Shown here: in pieces, positions 8,847 to 17,238 of the stretch
How positions within the stretch are numbered: position 1 is the first letter of the stretch
Layout: each line of letters begins with the position of its first letter
From: Effusibacillus dendaii
Lineage (GTDB): Bacteria > Bacillota > Bacilli > Tumebacillales > Effusibacillaceae
Direction of reading: 5' to 3'
DNA: 64,000 bases
NCBI RefSeq assembly: GCF_015097055.1
Contig: NZ_AP023366.1
Location: 906,501 to 970,500, forward strand
Notes under the pieces: generated by a model
What the model saw: only the letters and a program-made list of their open reading frames with translations
What the model was told of the DNA's origin: nothing
Databases searched by the model: none
Translations under genes and position numbers: made by a program

Positions 8847-9100
8847 GCCATTGACACTTCATCGTGTCCCTGTATTCTTCCTACATTCATCCTACAGGCA
8901 CTGCGAAACATTCGCTATTTCTTTTGTCAAGATTCCTGACAAAACGGAAACAACTTTTTCAAAGGCTATGTAAATAAATCCCGGCAATGTTATTTTCATA
9001 ATGAATTTTGATGCTGTGACTTCACGTCCCCGGTGCCACAATGCACTATGGAAGGAGTGCTATGCCAACGGGCAAAATGGCCTATGTTTTAGCTGTAATT
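8847..9100 (-). promoter_or_regulatory. Leader and promoter region of the amide operon
   Basis: No gene is seen. On the minus strand TTGACA occurs at 8930-8925 but no good -10 follows at 17 bases, so the promoter is uncertain. A dyad GCGAA-TGT-TTCGC (minus strand, about 8904-8916) could be a hairpin or a protein site. Confidence 0.4.
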
Positions 9101-9532
9101 TTAATTATTCTTACGGAGTGCTTCATTCTCAAGTTCGAGCAAAATTTCTTTAATAATGAGGAGTCGTTTGCGCAATACATACTTTCTATAAATTAGTATC
9201 GACACCAACACTACGTAACCAGTAATTACATAGATCAGAAATGTGAAAAAACTTGTAAAATTATTGGCCAATCCCTGTAGCAAATCTATTATAAAGTCGA
9301 TAGCGTTTCGAGTTTTGCCTGTTAAGTCACTAACTTGACCAATAACAGCGGGAATAATTGAGAAAATAGTGGTAAATATCATTAAAATAAACGGCATATA
9401 AAGACTCCCGAAAGAAAAATTAATTACTTTTGGAAATTGATCGTTAATGATGTCACTAGATTCATAAGTTATAGCTAATAATTTTAGCTCTGAGGGACTG
9501 TATGTCTTATAATGCCGTCTTAGCTTTTTCAT
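9101..9532 (-). CDS. Hypothetical membrane protein
   Basis: A 143-residue protein that I do not recognise. Two hydrophobic stretches (about residues 43-67 and 92-115) suggest two membrane segments joined by a loop (TGKTRNAIDFIIDLLQG), with a basic C-terminus (YRKYVLRKRLLIIKE) that should face the cytoplasm. The region is more AT-rich than its neighbours. The ribosome binding site is weak. It stands alone between asnB and the amide operon. Confidence 0.55.
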   Translation of the reverse strand: MKKLRRHYKTYSPSELKLLAITYESSDIINDQFPKVINFSFGSLYMPFILMIFTTIFSIIPAVIGQVSDLTGKTRNAIDFIIDLLQGLANNFTSFFTFLIYVITGYVVLVSILIYRKYVLRKRLLIIKEILLELENEALRKNN

Positions 9533-9740
9533 TCATAGCTATGATCTTTGACTCAACAAACTTAAGTAGCTTAGAGTACATTTTCACTGAATCCTTTAAC
9601 TTTATCATTTAATTTTATTCGTTGGTTGCAGACAACTTTCTCAAAGTACACGTATCCTGCATAGACCGTTTGATATTCCGTAAGCGGAGCGATTATTTCT
9701 GACAGCAACCAGCAATCTGACGTGGGTCTAGTCCCACAAG

Positions 9741-9762
9741 AAAAAACACCGCCAATCGGCGG
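9741..9762 (-). terminator. Intrinsic terminator after asnB
   Basis: On the minus strand CCGCC, loop GATT, GGCGG, then TGTTTTTT; it lies about 95 bases downstream of asnB. Confidence 0.75.
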
Positions 9763-9857
9763 CGCATCCCTTCTTACACTCAAATGCCCTACGTGATAAA
9801 ACTCTCGATCAACGTACGCTTATCTCAAACGTCCTTTCAACTCCCAACCGCTTTCCC

Positions 9858-11786
9858 TTATTCCCTGGCCCCAGCCAACTGCTTGCCATATGTTCTGCGC
9901 AGCTGTACATTTGGGCTGACGCTGCTTCCAATCTTGACCGACTGCTCCACATAGACCTGATGCCACAGCATGAAGATCAGAATCGTCCAGACTTTGCGGG
10001 AGTTGTCACGAACGTTGTTCCTGTGATCCTCCAACAACTGCATGACAAACGATTTATTAATCAAGTGGTCGACCGCGCTTGCATCGATCAGTTCCCGCGC
10101 CCAACGATAAAATTCGTCTTTCAGCCATTTACGCGTCGGAACCGGAAATCCCAGCTTCGGTCGCTCTGCCACTTCACGCGGCAGGATGTCTTTCACCGCT
10201 TCCCGCAGCACATATTTGGTAGTTCCGTTCATCATCCGGTATTGCATGGGGATTTTGGATGCGAATTCAAAAACTTCCTTATCCAAAAACGGCACCCGCA
10301 GTTCAAGCGAGTTGGCCATCGTCATCTTGTCCGCCTTCATCAGAATATCGCCGGTCAACCATGTATGAAAATCGACATATTGCATTTTTGTCACATCGTC
10401 ATAGTTGCGGGCCCTGTCGTAATAAACGCCCGTGATGTCAAACGGTCTGCGGCCGCCAATCTGTTCCGGTTTGTATGTCACGAACTGTTCCTTCATTCGC
10501 TCATCAAAAATAAACGCATTGCCGACAAACCGTTCCTGCACCGTCTTCGAGCCGCGCATCAGGAATGAGCGGCCTTTCATGCCCTCCGGCAAATACTCGG
10601 CCATAAGACCCAGCGAACGCCGCATCGACGGCGGAATCCGGTCAAACAATTTAAGCGACAGCGGCTCCCGGTAAATCGTATACCCGCCGAATACCTCATC
10701 GGCTCCCTCGCCTGACAGCACCACCGTGATATAGCGGGAGGCCAATTCCGCCACAAAATAAAGGGCAATCGCTGCCGGATCGGCGACCGGTTCGTCCTGG
10801 TAATACATCAGCTTAGGCAGTACGTCCAAATATTCTTTCGCGCTAATGATGGTGTCGCGGTGTTCCGTCCCAAGAATGCGGGCCGTTTCCCTGGCGTATT
10901 CGACTTCGCTTTGTCCGCCCGCTCCTTCAAAACCGACCGTGAACGTTTTTACCTGTTCCAACTCTTTCAGAAGGGCCACAATGGTACTGGAATCTACGCC
11001 GCTGGACAAAAATGCGCCGCGCGGCACATCCGAATTCATATGCGCTTTGACTGAATTGCGCAAAACTTCCCGTGTGCCTTCAATATAGTAGGACAGCGGT
11101 TGATCGCCTTCCGTAAATTCAACCTGCCAGTAGCGCTGTATATCGATTTTCCCGTCTTGGATAATCATATAGTGAGCCGCCGGCAATTTCCAAATATCCG
11201 CAAACATCGTCATCGGATCAGGCGCATACTGAAATGTCAAATAGTTCCAGAACGACTCCAGGCTCACTTCCCGTTTGACGCCTGGCACCTGCAGCAGACA
11301 TTTGATTTCCGATCCAAATGCGATGATGTCATCCGTTTCCGTATAGTACAACGGCTTAATGCCAAAATGGTCGCGCGCTACCATCACCCGGTTGTGACGT
11401 GAATCCCAGATCGCAAAACCGAACATGCCGCGCAAATCTTTTACGCAGTCCGGCCCCTTTTCTTCATACAGGTGGACAATCGCTTCCGTGTCCGATTCGG
11501 TCCGGAACTGATGACCGCGATCGATCAGCCAACGGCGGATTTCCTTGTAATTATATATTTCTCCGTTAAATGTGATCCAAACCGTTCCATCCTCGTTCGA
11601 GAGTGGTTGGTGACCTCCTTCCAGATCAATAATGGAAAGGCGACGGAATCCCAAGCCGACAGGACCATCAAAATGAACACCCGTATCGTCCGGTCCACGG
11701 TGGACAATCTGATCGGTCATTCGTTCCAAAACAGTTTGCTCGGCAGGACTCCCGTTTTTCGTCACCATGCCACAAATTCCGCACAT
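9858..11786 (-). CDS. asnB: Asparagine synthetase (glutamine-hydrolysing)
   Basis: A 642-residue class II glutamine amidotransferase that makes asparagine from aspartate, ATP and glutamine. The start is fixed by the MCGICG motif: Cys2 becomes the N-terminal nucleophile, so the ATG at 11786 is used rather than the open frame to 11801. The glutaminase domain (about 1-190) shows HRGPDD and FNGEIYN; the synthetase domain shows the SSGVDSS pyrophosphate loop, SGEGADEVFGGY and RVPFLD. The length fits the longer AsnB type of Bacillus. Single gene with its own terminator. Confidence 0.95.
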   Translation of the reverse strand: MCGICGMVTKNGSPAEQTVLERMTDQIVHRGPDDTGVHFDGPVGLGFRRLSIIDLEGGHQPLSNEDGTVWITFNGEIYNYKEIRRWLIDRGHQFRTESDTEAIVHLYEEKGPDCVKDLRGMFGFAIWDSRHNRVMVARDHFGIKPLYYTETDDIIAFGSEIKCLLQVPGVKREVSLESFWNYLTFQYAPDPMTMFADIWKLPAAHYMIIQDGKIDIQRYWQVEFTEGDQPLSYYIEGTREVLRNSVKAHMNSDVPRGAFLSSGVDSSTIVALLKELEQVKTFTVGFEGAGGQSEVEYARETARILGTEHRDTIISAKEYLDVLPKLMYYQDEPVADPAAIALYFVAELASRYITVVLSGEGADEVFGGYTIYREPLSLKLFDRIPPSMRRSLGLMAEYLPEGMKGRSFLMRGSKTVQERFVGNAFIFDERMKEQFVTYKPEQIGGRRPFDITGVYYDRARNYDDVTKMQYVDFHTWLTGDILMKADKMTMANSLELRVPFLDKEVFEFASKIPMQYRMMNGTTKYVLREAVKDILPREVAERPKLGFPVPTRKWLKDEFYRWARELIDASAVDHLINKSFVMQLLEDHRNNVRDNSRKVWTILIFMLWHQVYVEQSVKIGSSVSPNVQLRRTYGKQLAGARE

Positions 11787-11851
11787 GTAGAATTGCCTCA
11801 CTTTCTGAAGTACAAGCTATTTTTTAAGTGTAGCGGGTTTAAGAGACCCCG

Positions 11852-12361
11852 TCAACGCAAAGGAAATGCAGGATTTGCGAGCAATTCCCGAACTGCTGCG
11901 TCAATATCGCCGGACGTCGTGTCAATTTGGATATCTGCCTCGTTGTACAATTCGGCCCGTTCCTTCAAAAGCCGGTCAATGCGCTGCTCCAGTTCATCGC
12001 CTGCCAGCAGCGGGCGGTTTCCCTGACGCGCCACTCGATCCCGAATGACGTTTCGATCTGCCGTCAATGAAATCACAATACCCGATTTTCTCATTAACTC
12101 GCGGTTTTCCGAACGGAGTACCATGCCTCCACCGGTCGTCACCAGAATACGTTTGCGGAGAGCCAATTCCTTTAACAATTCCGTCTCCCGGTCACGAAAA
12201 TACGCTTCCCCCTCCGACGCAAAAATCTCCGGAATGGTGCGATTTTGCCGTTTGACGATTTCCTGGTCCGTATCGATCCACGGCCAGCCAATCCGCTGCG
12301 ACAATACTCTGCCAAGCGTCGACTTGCCCGTCCCCATAAACCCAATCAGATAAATATTCAA
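11852..12361 (-). CDS. aroK: Shikimate kinase
   Basis: A 169-residue P-loop kinase that phosphorylates shikimate in the chorismate pathway. Visible are the Walker A GFMGTGKST at residues 8-16, the shikimate-binding DTDQEI, FRDRETELL and GGGMVLR, and the lid Arg in RQGNRPLL. The open frame extends to 12544, but the family begins at NIYLIGFMG, and a TTG at 12361 with GGGGGAT upstream gives the right length. It stands alone, not in an aro operon. Confidence 0.92.
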   Translation of the reverse strand: MNIYLIGFMGTGKSTLGRVLSQRIGWPWIDTDQEIVKRQNRTIPEIFASEGEAYFRDRETELLKELALRKRILVTTGGGMVLRSENRELMRKSGIVISLTADRNVIRDRVARQGNRPLLAGDELEQRIDRLLKERAELYNEADIQIDTTSGDIDAAVRELLANPAFPLR

Positions 12362-12540
12362 CTTACATCCCCCTTGGTACCCCTGCTCCCTGCGAAACGA
12401 TGCACCGTCCCGCCGTGTCTGTCCTTTCTCTATCTTCGCAGATACCTTGCAAATTCCTGCTTTGTCTATAAATAAACCTATCATGTACCCGTTTTTAAAA
12501 TAAAAAACCCCCACCATATGGTTGGTCATCAAATCAGGGT

Positions 12541-12726
12541 TCAAACCTCAAAATCAATCCTGTTCTCCCGTTCGCGTGTCTTACTTCCTGCCAACCAGAG
12601 AAGTACGACGGCGGCAAGAAGAATCAGACCAGAAAGCAGCATGGACAGGTTGTAGCTGTGTGTGGCAGCAGTGATAACCCCTGCGACGATCGGGCCGACG
12701 ACCTGCCCTACACCCGAATTTGGCAT
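12541..12726 (-). pseudogene. MFS transporter, C-terminal remnant
   Basis: Only the last 60 residues of a major facilitator transporter remain: a VGQVVGPIVAGVITAATHS helix, a second hydrophobic helix and a basic tail. The rest of the gene is missing, and the frame runs straight into the opposite-strand LysR remnant. A G-rich hairpin followed by a T-run on the minus strand (about 12545-12490) may be its old terminator. Confidence 0.75.
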
Positions 12727-13115
12727 CTAAAACATTGGTGGTGGAGGAACTGCAAATCATCACGGCGACGGGCCGATCGCCAGACGACGCCCTGCAAGAA
12801 AACCCGGTCGCCATCACCTTCCGGGAAGGATGCACGTACCGGCGAGTATTGGAGAGATGGGCAACGGGTCGGGGATTCACGTTGCTGAAGACGATGGAGT
12901 GTGCAAGCATCGACACGATTTTGCAGCTTGTTGCGGGCGGCTTGGAGATTTCCATGATGCCAAAAGCGATTATAGAACAGTCGAAATGGAGCCATCAGTT
13001 GGCTGCGCATCCTGTGGATGACAACAAGGGGCTTGTGACTACCCATGCCGTTTGGAGACATGCCGCTCATCTGCCGCGCCCCCTTTCGGCCCTACTTGCG
13101 CAACTGTCCGAATAG
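12727..13115 (+). pseudogene. LysR-type regulator, C-terminal remnant
   Basis: About 130 residues matching the C-terminal effector domain of a LysR regulator: TLVVEELQII, ITFREGCTYRRVLERW, ASIDTILQLVAGGLEISMMP and the closing VWRHAAHLPRPLSALLAQL. The helix-turn-helix half is absent. It is joined back-to-back with the MFS remnant. The original pair was probably divergent, and a deletion removed the shared promoter and both 5' halves. Confidence 0.75.
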
Positions 13116-13371
13116 GATGAAGAGAATCAGGATACCCGCGCGGTCGCTCACGCCTGACGAATTGTCGAGTTCAGCTGAAACGGATACCACGGGTGCGTGA
13201 AGTCTACCTTACCGCGGATATTCACGTTACGAGCATATTGACGTTATTGGAGAACTCTGTTCATTAACAACATCCACAGGAGACCTCCTTGTTTGAACGT
13301 GACATGAAAAGTCAATACTTATTACAGTGAATGTGTGAGATTAGATACCTCCATCCTAAGCTGAAAAAATA
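13116..13371. other. Intergenic interval, no gene seen
   Basis: Between the LysR remnant and the IS200 end. No conserved frame, promoter pair or terminator could be supported. Confidence 0.4.
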
Positions 13372-14098
13372 GTCATAACCACCGGCTTAGTCGGTGGCTT
13401 CCGTCAGCCCTATAAGGGCATGTTACAAGCAAGCGCCTCAAAGGCGCACTGAAAGTCTGCCAACCGCGTGTTACCACAGGCTAGCCCCTGAAAAAGGGCC
13501 TCTTTACACGCCCTTTTTCACCGACTCACCCGTAAACGGGTCGATCAGTTCTTTCATCGTTAGTTGTTCATAATTCTTGTCCTCCACTAGCTGGTTACGG
13601 ATGTATTCTTCAATCACTTTCTTATTTCGCCCCACCGTATCCACATAGTACCCTCTGACCAGAATTGACGGTTACCATACCGGTACTTCATATTCGCAAA
13701 CTTATCAAAAATCATCAGCGAGCTTTTTCCCTTTAAATAGCCCATAAACTCCGGTACACTTAGCTTGGGCGGGATACTCACCAGCATGTGAATATGATCT
13801 GGGCAGGCTTCTGCTTCGACGATCTCCACTCCTTTTCGTTCGCATAGCTCCCGTATAATCTTTCCGATCTCTCTTTTTAATTTCCCGTATATGACTTGTC
13901 TTCGGTACTTTGGCGCAAACACGATGTGATATTTGCAGTTCCATTTGGTGTGTGCTAGACTGCTTTTGTCCATCCCTTGTCCTCCTTGATTGATGGTAGC
14001 GGTTGGCAGACCGGCTCCCATCTTATCATTGGGTTCAAGGGATGACTACTTATAGCTATAAGCTTTCCTGAACCCCCAGTCGAACTGGGGGTTTTCTT
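13372..14098 (-). mobile_element. IS200/IS605-family element, degenerate
   Basis: About 730 bp with no terminal inverted repeats, but with subterminal hairpins as expected of IS200-type elements: CCACCG/CGGTGG (13379-13397) at one end, and a 10-bp stem AACCCCCAGT/ACTGGGGGTT (14071-14093) at the other. It contains a frameshifted tnpA and no tnpB. Exact ends are estimated. Confidence 0.8.
13504..13973 (-). pseudogene. tnpA: IS200 transposase TnpA, frameshifted
   Basis: A Y1 HUH transposase. The HUH motif is visible (DHIHMLVSIPP), together with HIVFAPKYRR and the start MDKSSLAHTKWNCKYH. After GNRQFWS one base is missing (near 13665), so translation leaves frame before the region that should read YVDTVGRNKKVIEEYI, which includes the catalytic-Tyr helix. 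The correct reading resumes in the next frame and ends at 13504. The element cannot move unless helped in trans. Confidence 0.85.
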
Positions 14099-14102
14099 AT
14101 AC

Positions 14103-14141
14103 AAAAAATCCTGTAGTAGCAAGTGTTTGCTACTACAGGAT
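14103..14141 (-). terminator. Strong intrinsic terminator of the GntR catabolic cluster
   Basis: A perfect 15-bp stem (ATCCTGTAGTAGCAA and its complement, 14108-14141) with a 4-base loop, followed on the minus strand by six T. Confidence 0.9.
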
Positions 14142-14194
14142 ACACATACTAGAATCAAATGTGGTTGCAATTCGGGTTGAATATTAGTTAATGA

Positions 14195-14587
14195 TTACTT
14201 GCTTGCATTTTCTTTTTCGATTTCATTGAAGACTTCCTGGGCCACTCTAAAGCTGTCAATTGCCGCCGGCACACCACAATAGATGGCGGTTTGCAGAAAG
14301 ACTTCCTGGATTTCTTCTTTCGTTAAGCCATTGTTAATCGCTCCACGAACGTGCAGCTTAATCTCATGCGGGCGATTTAATGCGGTTAGCATAGCAAGAT
14401 TGATAAAGCTGCGGGTTTTTCTGGAAAGACCCGGTCGGGTCCAGATCTCTCCCCAACAGTATTCGGTTACTAACTCCTGCATAGGACGGTTAAAATCCGT
14501 TGCGTTATTGATGGATTTGTCCACATACTCAGCACCTAAAACCGCTCTGCGAACTTCTAGTCCTTCATTAAATCTCTTCTGATCCAT
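14195..14587 (-). CDS. Carboxymuconolactone decarboxylase family protein
   Basis: A 130-residue CMD/AhpD-like protein. It resembles PcaC-type 4-carboxymuconolactone decarboxylases (WGEIWTRPGLSRKTRSFINLAML, then HVRGAINNGLTKEEIQEVFLQTAIYCGVPAA). The CxxC pair of AhpD is absent, with a single Cys in IYCG. The protein may act on a ring-cleavage product, or be a non-enzymatic CMD protein. The ATG has AAAGGAG upstream. It is the last gene of the minus-strand cluster that begins at gntR. Confidence 0.85.
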   Translation of the reverse strand: MDQKRFNEGLEVRRAVLGAEYVDKSINNATDFNRPMQELVTEYCWGEIWTRPGLSRKTRSFINLAMLTALNRPHEIKLHVRGAINNGLTKEEIQEVFLQTAIYCGVPAAIDSFRVAQEVFNEIEKENASK

Positions 14588-14623
14588 GGTTTACAACTCC
14601 TTTTGTATTTGTTTTAATTTCGG

Positions 14624-14994
14624 TTAAAAACGACAAGCTGCATTTTCTCCGCCCGTTGCTACGGTTGCCCCTGCAAGTTTGGCTTCCTCAATCCATTGTA
14701 AGGTCCGTTTCACATCATTGGGAGAAATCAACAGGTTCATAGGGAAGTAAAAGGAGTAATTTCACCAATGACACCCAGCGGTTCTCGCGTCGTGTAGGCG
14801 ATTCTTCTTTCACCCCCGTTCGCGGCATCAAGGGGAATCGTTTCCCCATAAATTCGCTTAGCCTCTTCGGCTGCAAATTTGTATGTTTCAATAGTGCGTA
14901 ATACTTCTCCCTTTGCCGTTGTAATCGGCGATAGAAGAGAGGTATATTCCTTCGCCTCGACCCACTCTCCATGGATAAACAATCTCTTTTTCAT
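14624..14994 (-). pseudogene. Aldehyde dehydrogenase, multiply deleted
   Basis: Pieces of one NAD(P)-dependent aldehyde dehydrogenase of normally about 480 residues remain in about 120 codons: the start MKKRLFIHGEWVEA, then a jump to ETYKFAAEEAKRIYGETIP, the GERRIAYTTREPLGVIGEITPF motif, then after a frameshift (FPMNLL) another jump to NDVKRTLQWIEEAKLAGAT. The catalytic Cys region and most of the fold are gone. At least two internal deletions and a frameshift are needed. Good SD before 14994. Confidence 0.8.
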
Positions 14995-15006
14995 CGTAAA
15001 AACCTC

Positions 15007-15230
15007 TTACTTTTTCAAAACCGATTCGTCAAGAAAAATATTGTCGTAGGTCAAATTTGTGTAAGGCTCGGCAATGAGATCCTGTACAGCTACACGCCAC
15101 TTTTGAAAGTGGTCGGCTAGCCGGTGTTTCGCCTGATCTTCTTTCGTTTGATAGACCTCTACCAATAAAAACTGAGACGGGTCATCCTTCATCTGCAGAA
15201 CGCGATATACACACCAACACGCATCCTTTT
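15007..15230 (-). pseudogene. Antibiotic biosynthesis monooxygenase (ABM) domain, 5'-truncated
   Basis: The last 60-70 residues of a YgiN/ABM ferredoxin-like protein (LLVEVYQTKEDQAKHRLADHF, then the C-terminal strand). Reading upstream of the ATG at 15192 the frame continues with CVYRVLQM, a normal ABM strand, and then stops matching near 15230, just after the alpha/beta hydrolase gene ends. About 35-40 N-terminal residues appear to be deleted. A short functional product from 15192 cannot be excluded. Confidence 0.65.
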
Positions 15231-15235
15231 AAAAT

Positions 15236-16066
15236 CTAGTAGAACCGCTGCAAAACTGGCCGCAGGTAATCCATCAACAGGCTCGGATTCTCACTCATGG
15301 GAAAGTGACCCATCTCTTTCATCACCTGAAACTCCGCACCTGGGATTTGCTTCGCTGTTTTTAAGGACATTTCCGGCGAACATGAGTAATCATATTCCCC
15401 AGTGAACATAAACACTGGACATTTCCCTGTGTCTATTTTGTCCACCCGGTCAGTGGCATTCCAATCCTCACTATAAAAGGAAATATCTCCATAGTACACA
15501 CCCGGCGCTCCTTGGCTGTAGATCCACCATACATCCCGGCGCAGGTGTTCCGGACTTTGCGGTGCCATGAGACCATAGACGTTTGTGGCGCACATTTCCC
15601 CACCGTTGATTTGAGGGTGGAAAAGATAATCATTCAAACGTCCACCCGTAGCGGCAGCAGCTTCTAGGGCGATCACACCCCGAAACTGTTCCGGGTAACG
15701 GTAAGCCAACTCCAATGTGATATTGCCCCCCATGGAACACCCCATTACCAGTGGCTGTTCGATCTCAGCCGCTTTTAAGAAAGCCATGATCGTCTCTACA
15801 TACAGATCGGTGGTCAGGCGGTACGGCTCGAGCCACCACTCCTTCGGCGGCATGGAACGCCCGTGATACGGAAGGTCAAAAGCAATCACCTGAAAACGGG
15901 AAATCAGTTCCTCATTGCGCAGGAGTTCCTGATATTGTCGGGAATCAGCTCCGGCCGTATGCAGACAGACCAGCGGAACACCCTGACCTGCGCTTTCGTA
16001 ATATACCCGGCAGTTTTTTCCTTGAACCTCGATCTCCACATATCTTCCTGTAACCGGATCTTTCAT
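15236..16066 (-). CDS. Alpha/beta hydrolase
   Basis: A 276-residue alpha/beta-hydrolase fold enzyme. The nucleophile elbow is GCSMGG (Ser about 114), the acid is probably Asp in FTGEYDYSC, and the His is in EMGHFPMSENP. The oxyanion segment is HTAGADSR. It resembles C-C bond hydrolases and 3-oxoadipate enol-lactonase type enzymes, consistent with a ring-fission or lactone pathway, but the substrate is unknown. The ATG at 16066 has GGGAGGG upstream. Confidence 0.87.
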   Translation of the reverse strand: MKDPVTGRYVEIEVQGKNCRVYYESAGQGVPLVCLHTAGADSRQYQELLRNEELISRFQVIAFDLPYHGRSMPPKEWWLEPYRLTTDLYVETIMAFLKAAEIEQPLVMGCSMGGNITLELAYRYPEQFRGVIALEAAAATGGRLNDYLFHPQINGGEMCATNVYGLMAPQSPEHLRRDVWWIYSQGAPGVYYGDISFYSEDWNATDRVDKIDTGKCPVFMFTGEYDYSCSPEMSLKTAKQIPGAEFQVMKEMGHFPMSENPSLLMDYLRPVLQRFY

Positions 16067-16082
16067 CGCATGCTTCCCTCCC

Positions 16083-16469
16083 TTAGACCTCTCGCACTAA
16101 CGACATTAATCTCGTTAACGCCCGAATATTCTGCATCGCTTTCAAACGATTTCCTGTCAGGCGGCACTCCGGCAATCGCGTGATCATGCCGAGAAGGTCA
16201 TAGTACATAGGTGGAGGAACCGGCCTGGCAAATTTGCCCCACGCTTCCTCCGTGCCCTCAAGCGCAAAATCCCAGCTGTCATTCCAGGTAGGGGGAACAA
16301 TCGACCGCACCTTGCCCTCAACAACATGGAATAGATAAGAGCTCGCGCCAATCTGCCAAACAAAATCGCAGGTCATGAATTTAGCAATCCAGGATAGCTC
16401 TCTGTCCTCATTGATAACTTCGCGGAAACGCTCCATCCATTCCGATGAGAACAATATTTGATTAGCCAT
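16083..16469 (-). CDS. Small SCP2-like/hypothetical protein of the catabolic cluster
   Basis: A 128-residue soluble protein. Its pattern (FSSEWMERFREVINED, then VWQIGASSYLFHVVEGKV) resembles sterol-carrier-protein-2-like domains that accompany some catabolic hydrolases; this is a weak assignment. It starts inside the last codons of the MBL gene (8-base overlap), so the two are translationally coupled, and ends 16 bases before the alpha/beta hydrolase. Confidence 0.65.
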   Translation of the reverse strand: MANQILFSSEWMERFREVINEDRELSWIAKFMTCDFVWQIGASSYLFHVVEGKVRSIVPPTWNDSWDFALEGTEEAWGKFARPVPPPMYYDLLGMITRLPECRLTGNRLKAMQNIRALTRLMSLVREV

Positions 16470-17214
16470 AATATTCACACTCCAATACCCGGAAATCATG
16501 CGAAGGCAGGACTGTTGCGTTGGTATTCTCCATCTTTTTAAAGGTGGCAAAATAATCTTCCAGACTCCAATGGATCCCTTGGGGAATGTGTTCCATGACA
16601 TCATTGCCCGTCCAATTTTCATAAACGCCAATGGTATCACTCGGGATTAAATAAGGCCCTTTTGCCGTTTGTACCAATACACCCTGCATCCCTGGAGTAT
16701 GCCCCGGTAAATGCAGCAGTTCGATACCGTCTGTCAGGTGCGTATCGCCATCCAGCACGCGCATCCGGTCAAACGTTTTCATCCACGCAGGGATGACCCC
16801 TTTTATACCCGTTTCATAGTAGCCCCGTTGGGTAGGCAGAGGAGCCACTGCAGCCTGCAACTCCTTCTTTTGTACCAAGAAAGTGGCATTCTTAAATACA
16901 TCATTCTGAAAACAATGATCCCAGTGAAGATGTGTATTGACCACAATCTTTACATCATCAGGATGCACTCCATGTTTTTCTAGCTGCGCCCCCATGGATA
17001 ATTCCTCCGGACGTTCCAGTCCATGATGGTATATTCTGGCCCATTCCTCACCCGATCCACCTGTATCCACCACGATCGGTTCCTCTCCCCCCAGAATGAG
17101 CCATCCAAGGATCGGCTGGGGAACCTTTACACCGGGATTGATCTGATAAAGCAAGTTTGACATCTCCATTGCTTTAAATGTCCCTAAATGTAGCGGATAG
17201 ATTTTATATTCCAT
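16462..17214 (-). CDS. MBL-fold metallohydrolase, AHL-lactonase-like
   Basis: A 250-residue metallo-beta-lactamase-fold hydrolase. It carries the HxHxDH signature (NTHLHWDHC), a further metal His in LPGHTPGMQG, an Asp in PSDTIG and a final His in LPSHDFRV, as in the N-acyl homoserine lactonase (AiiA/AttM) family. Within a catabolic operon it more likely opens a lactone or hydrolyses an ester intermediate than quenches signalling (inference). Located between the MFS permease and the SCP2-like gene. Confidence 0.87.
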   Translation of the reverse strand: MEYKIYPLHLGTFKAMEMSNLLYQINPGVKVPQPILGWLILGGEEPIVVDTGGSGEEWARIYHHGLERPEELSMGAQLEKHGVHPDDVKIVVNTHLHWDHCFQNDVFKNATFLVQKKELQAAVAPLPTQRGYYETGIKGVIPAWMKTFDRMRVLDGDTHLTDGIELLHLPGHTPGMQGVLVQTAKGPYLIPSDTIGVYENWTGNDVMEHIPQGIHWSLEDYFATFKKMENTNATVLPSHDFRVLECEYYG

Positions 17215-17238
17215 ATTTCCACCTTCAATCCATTAAAA

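Noticed and set aside
8853-8868. Hairpin with a six-base loop as ANTAR antiterminator site
   Set aside because: The loop GATGAA has G at position 4 but not A at position 1, and no ANTAR protein is in the window; kept only as an unspecified leader hairpin.
8700-8930. Guanidine (ykkC-type) riboswitch
   Set aside because: The characteristic conserved loops and ACGR hairpins of the guanidine classes were not found.
8581-8973. 130-residue plus-strand frame
   Set aside because: Overlaps the amide leader and permease start, no ribosome binding site, low-complexity composition.
9571-9783. 70-residue minus-strand frame downstream of asnB
   Set aside because: It contains the asnB terminator hairpin, has no ribosome binding site and shows no conserved motif.
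9960-10568. 202-residue plus-strand frame
   Set aside because: Antisense to the synthetase domain of asnB.
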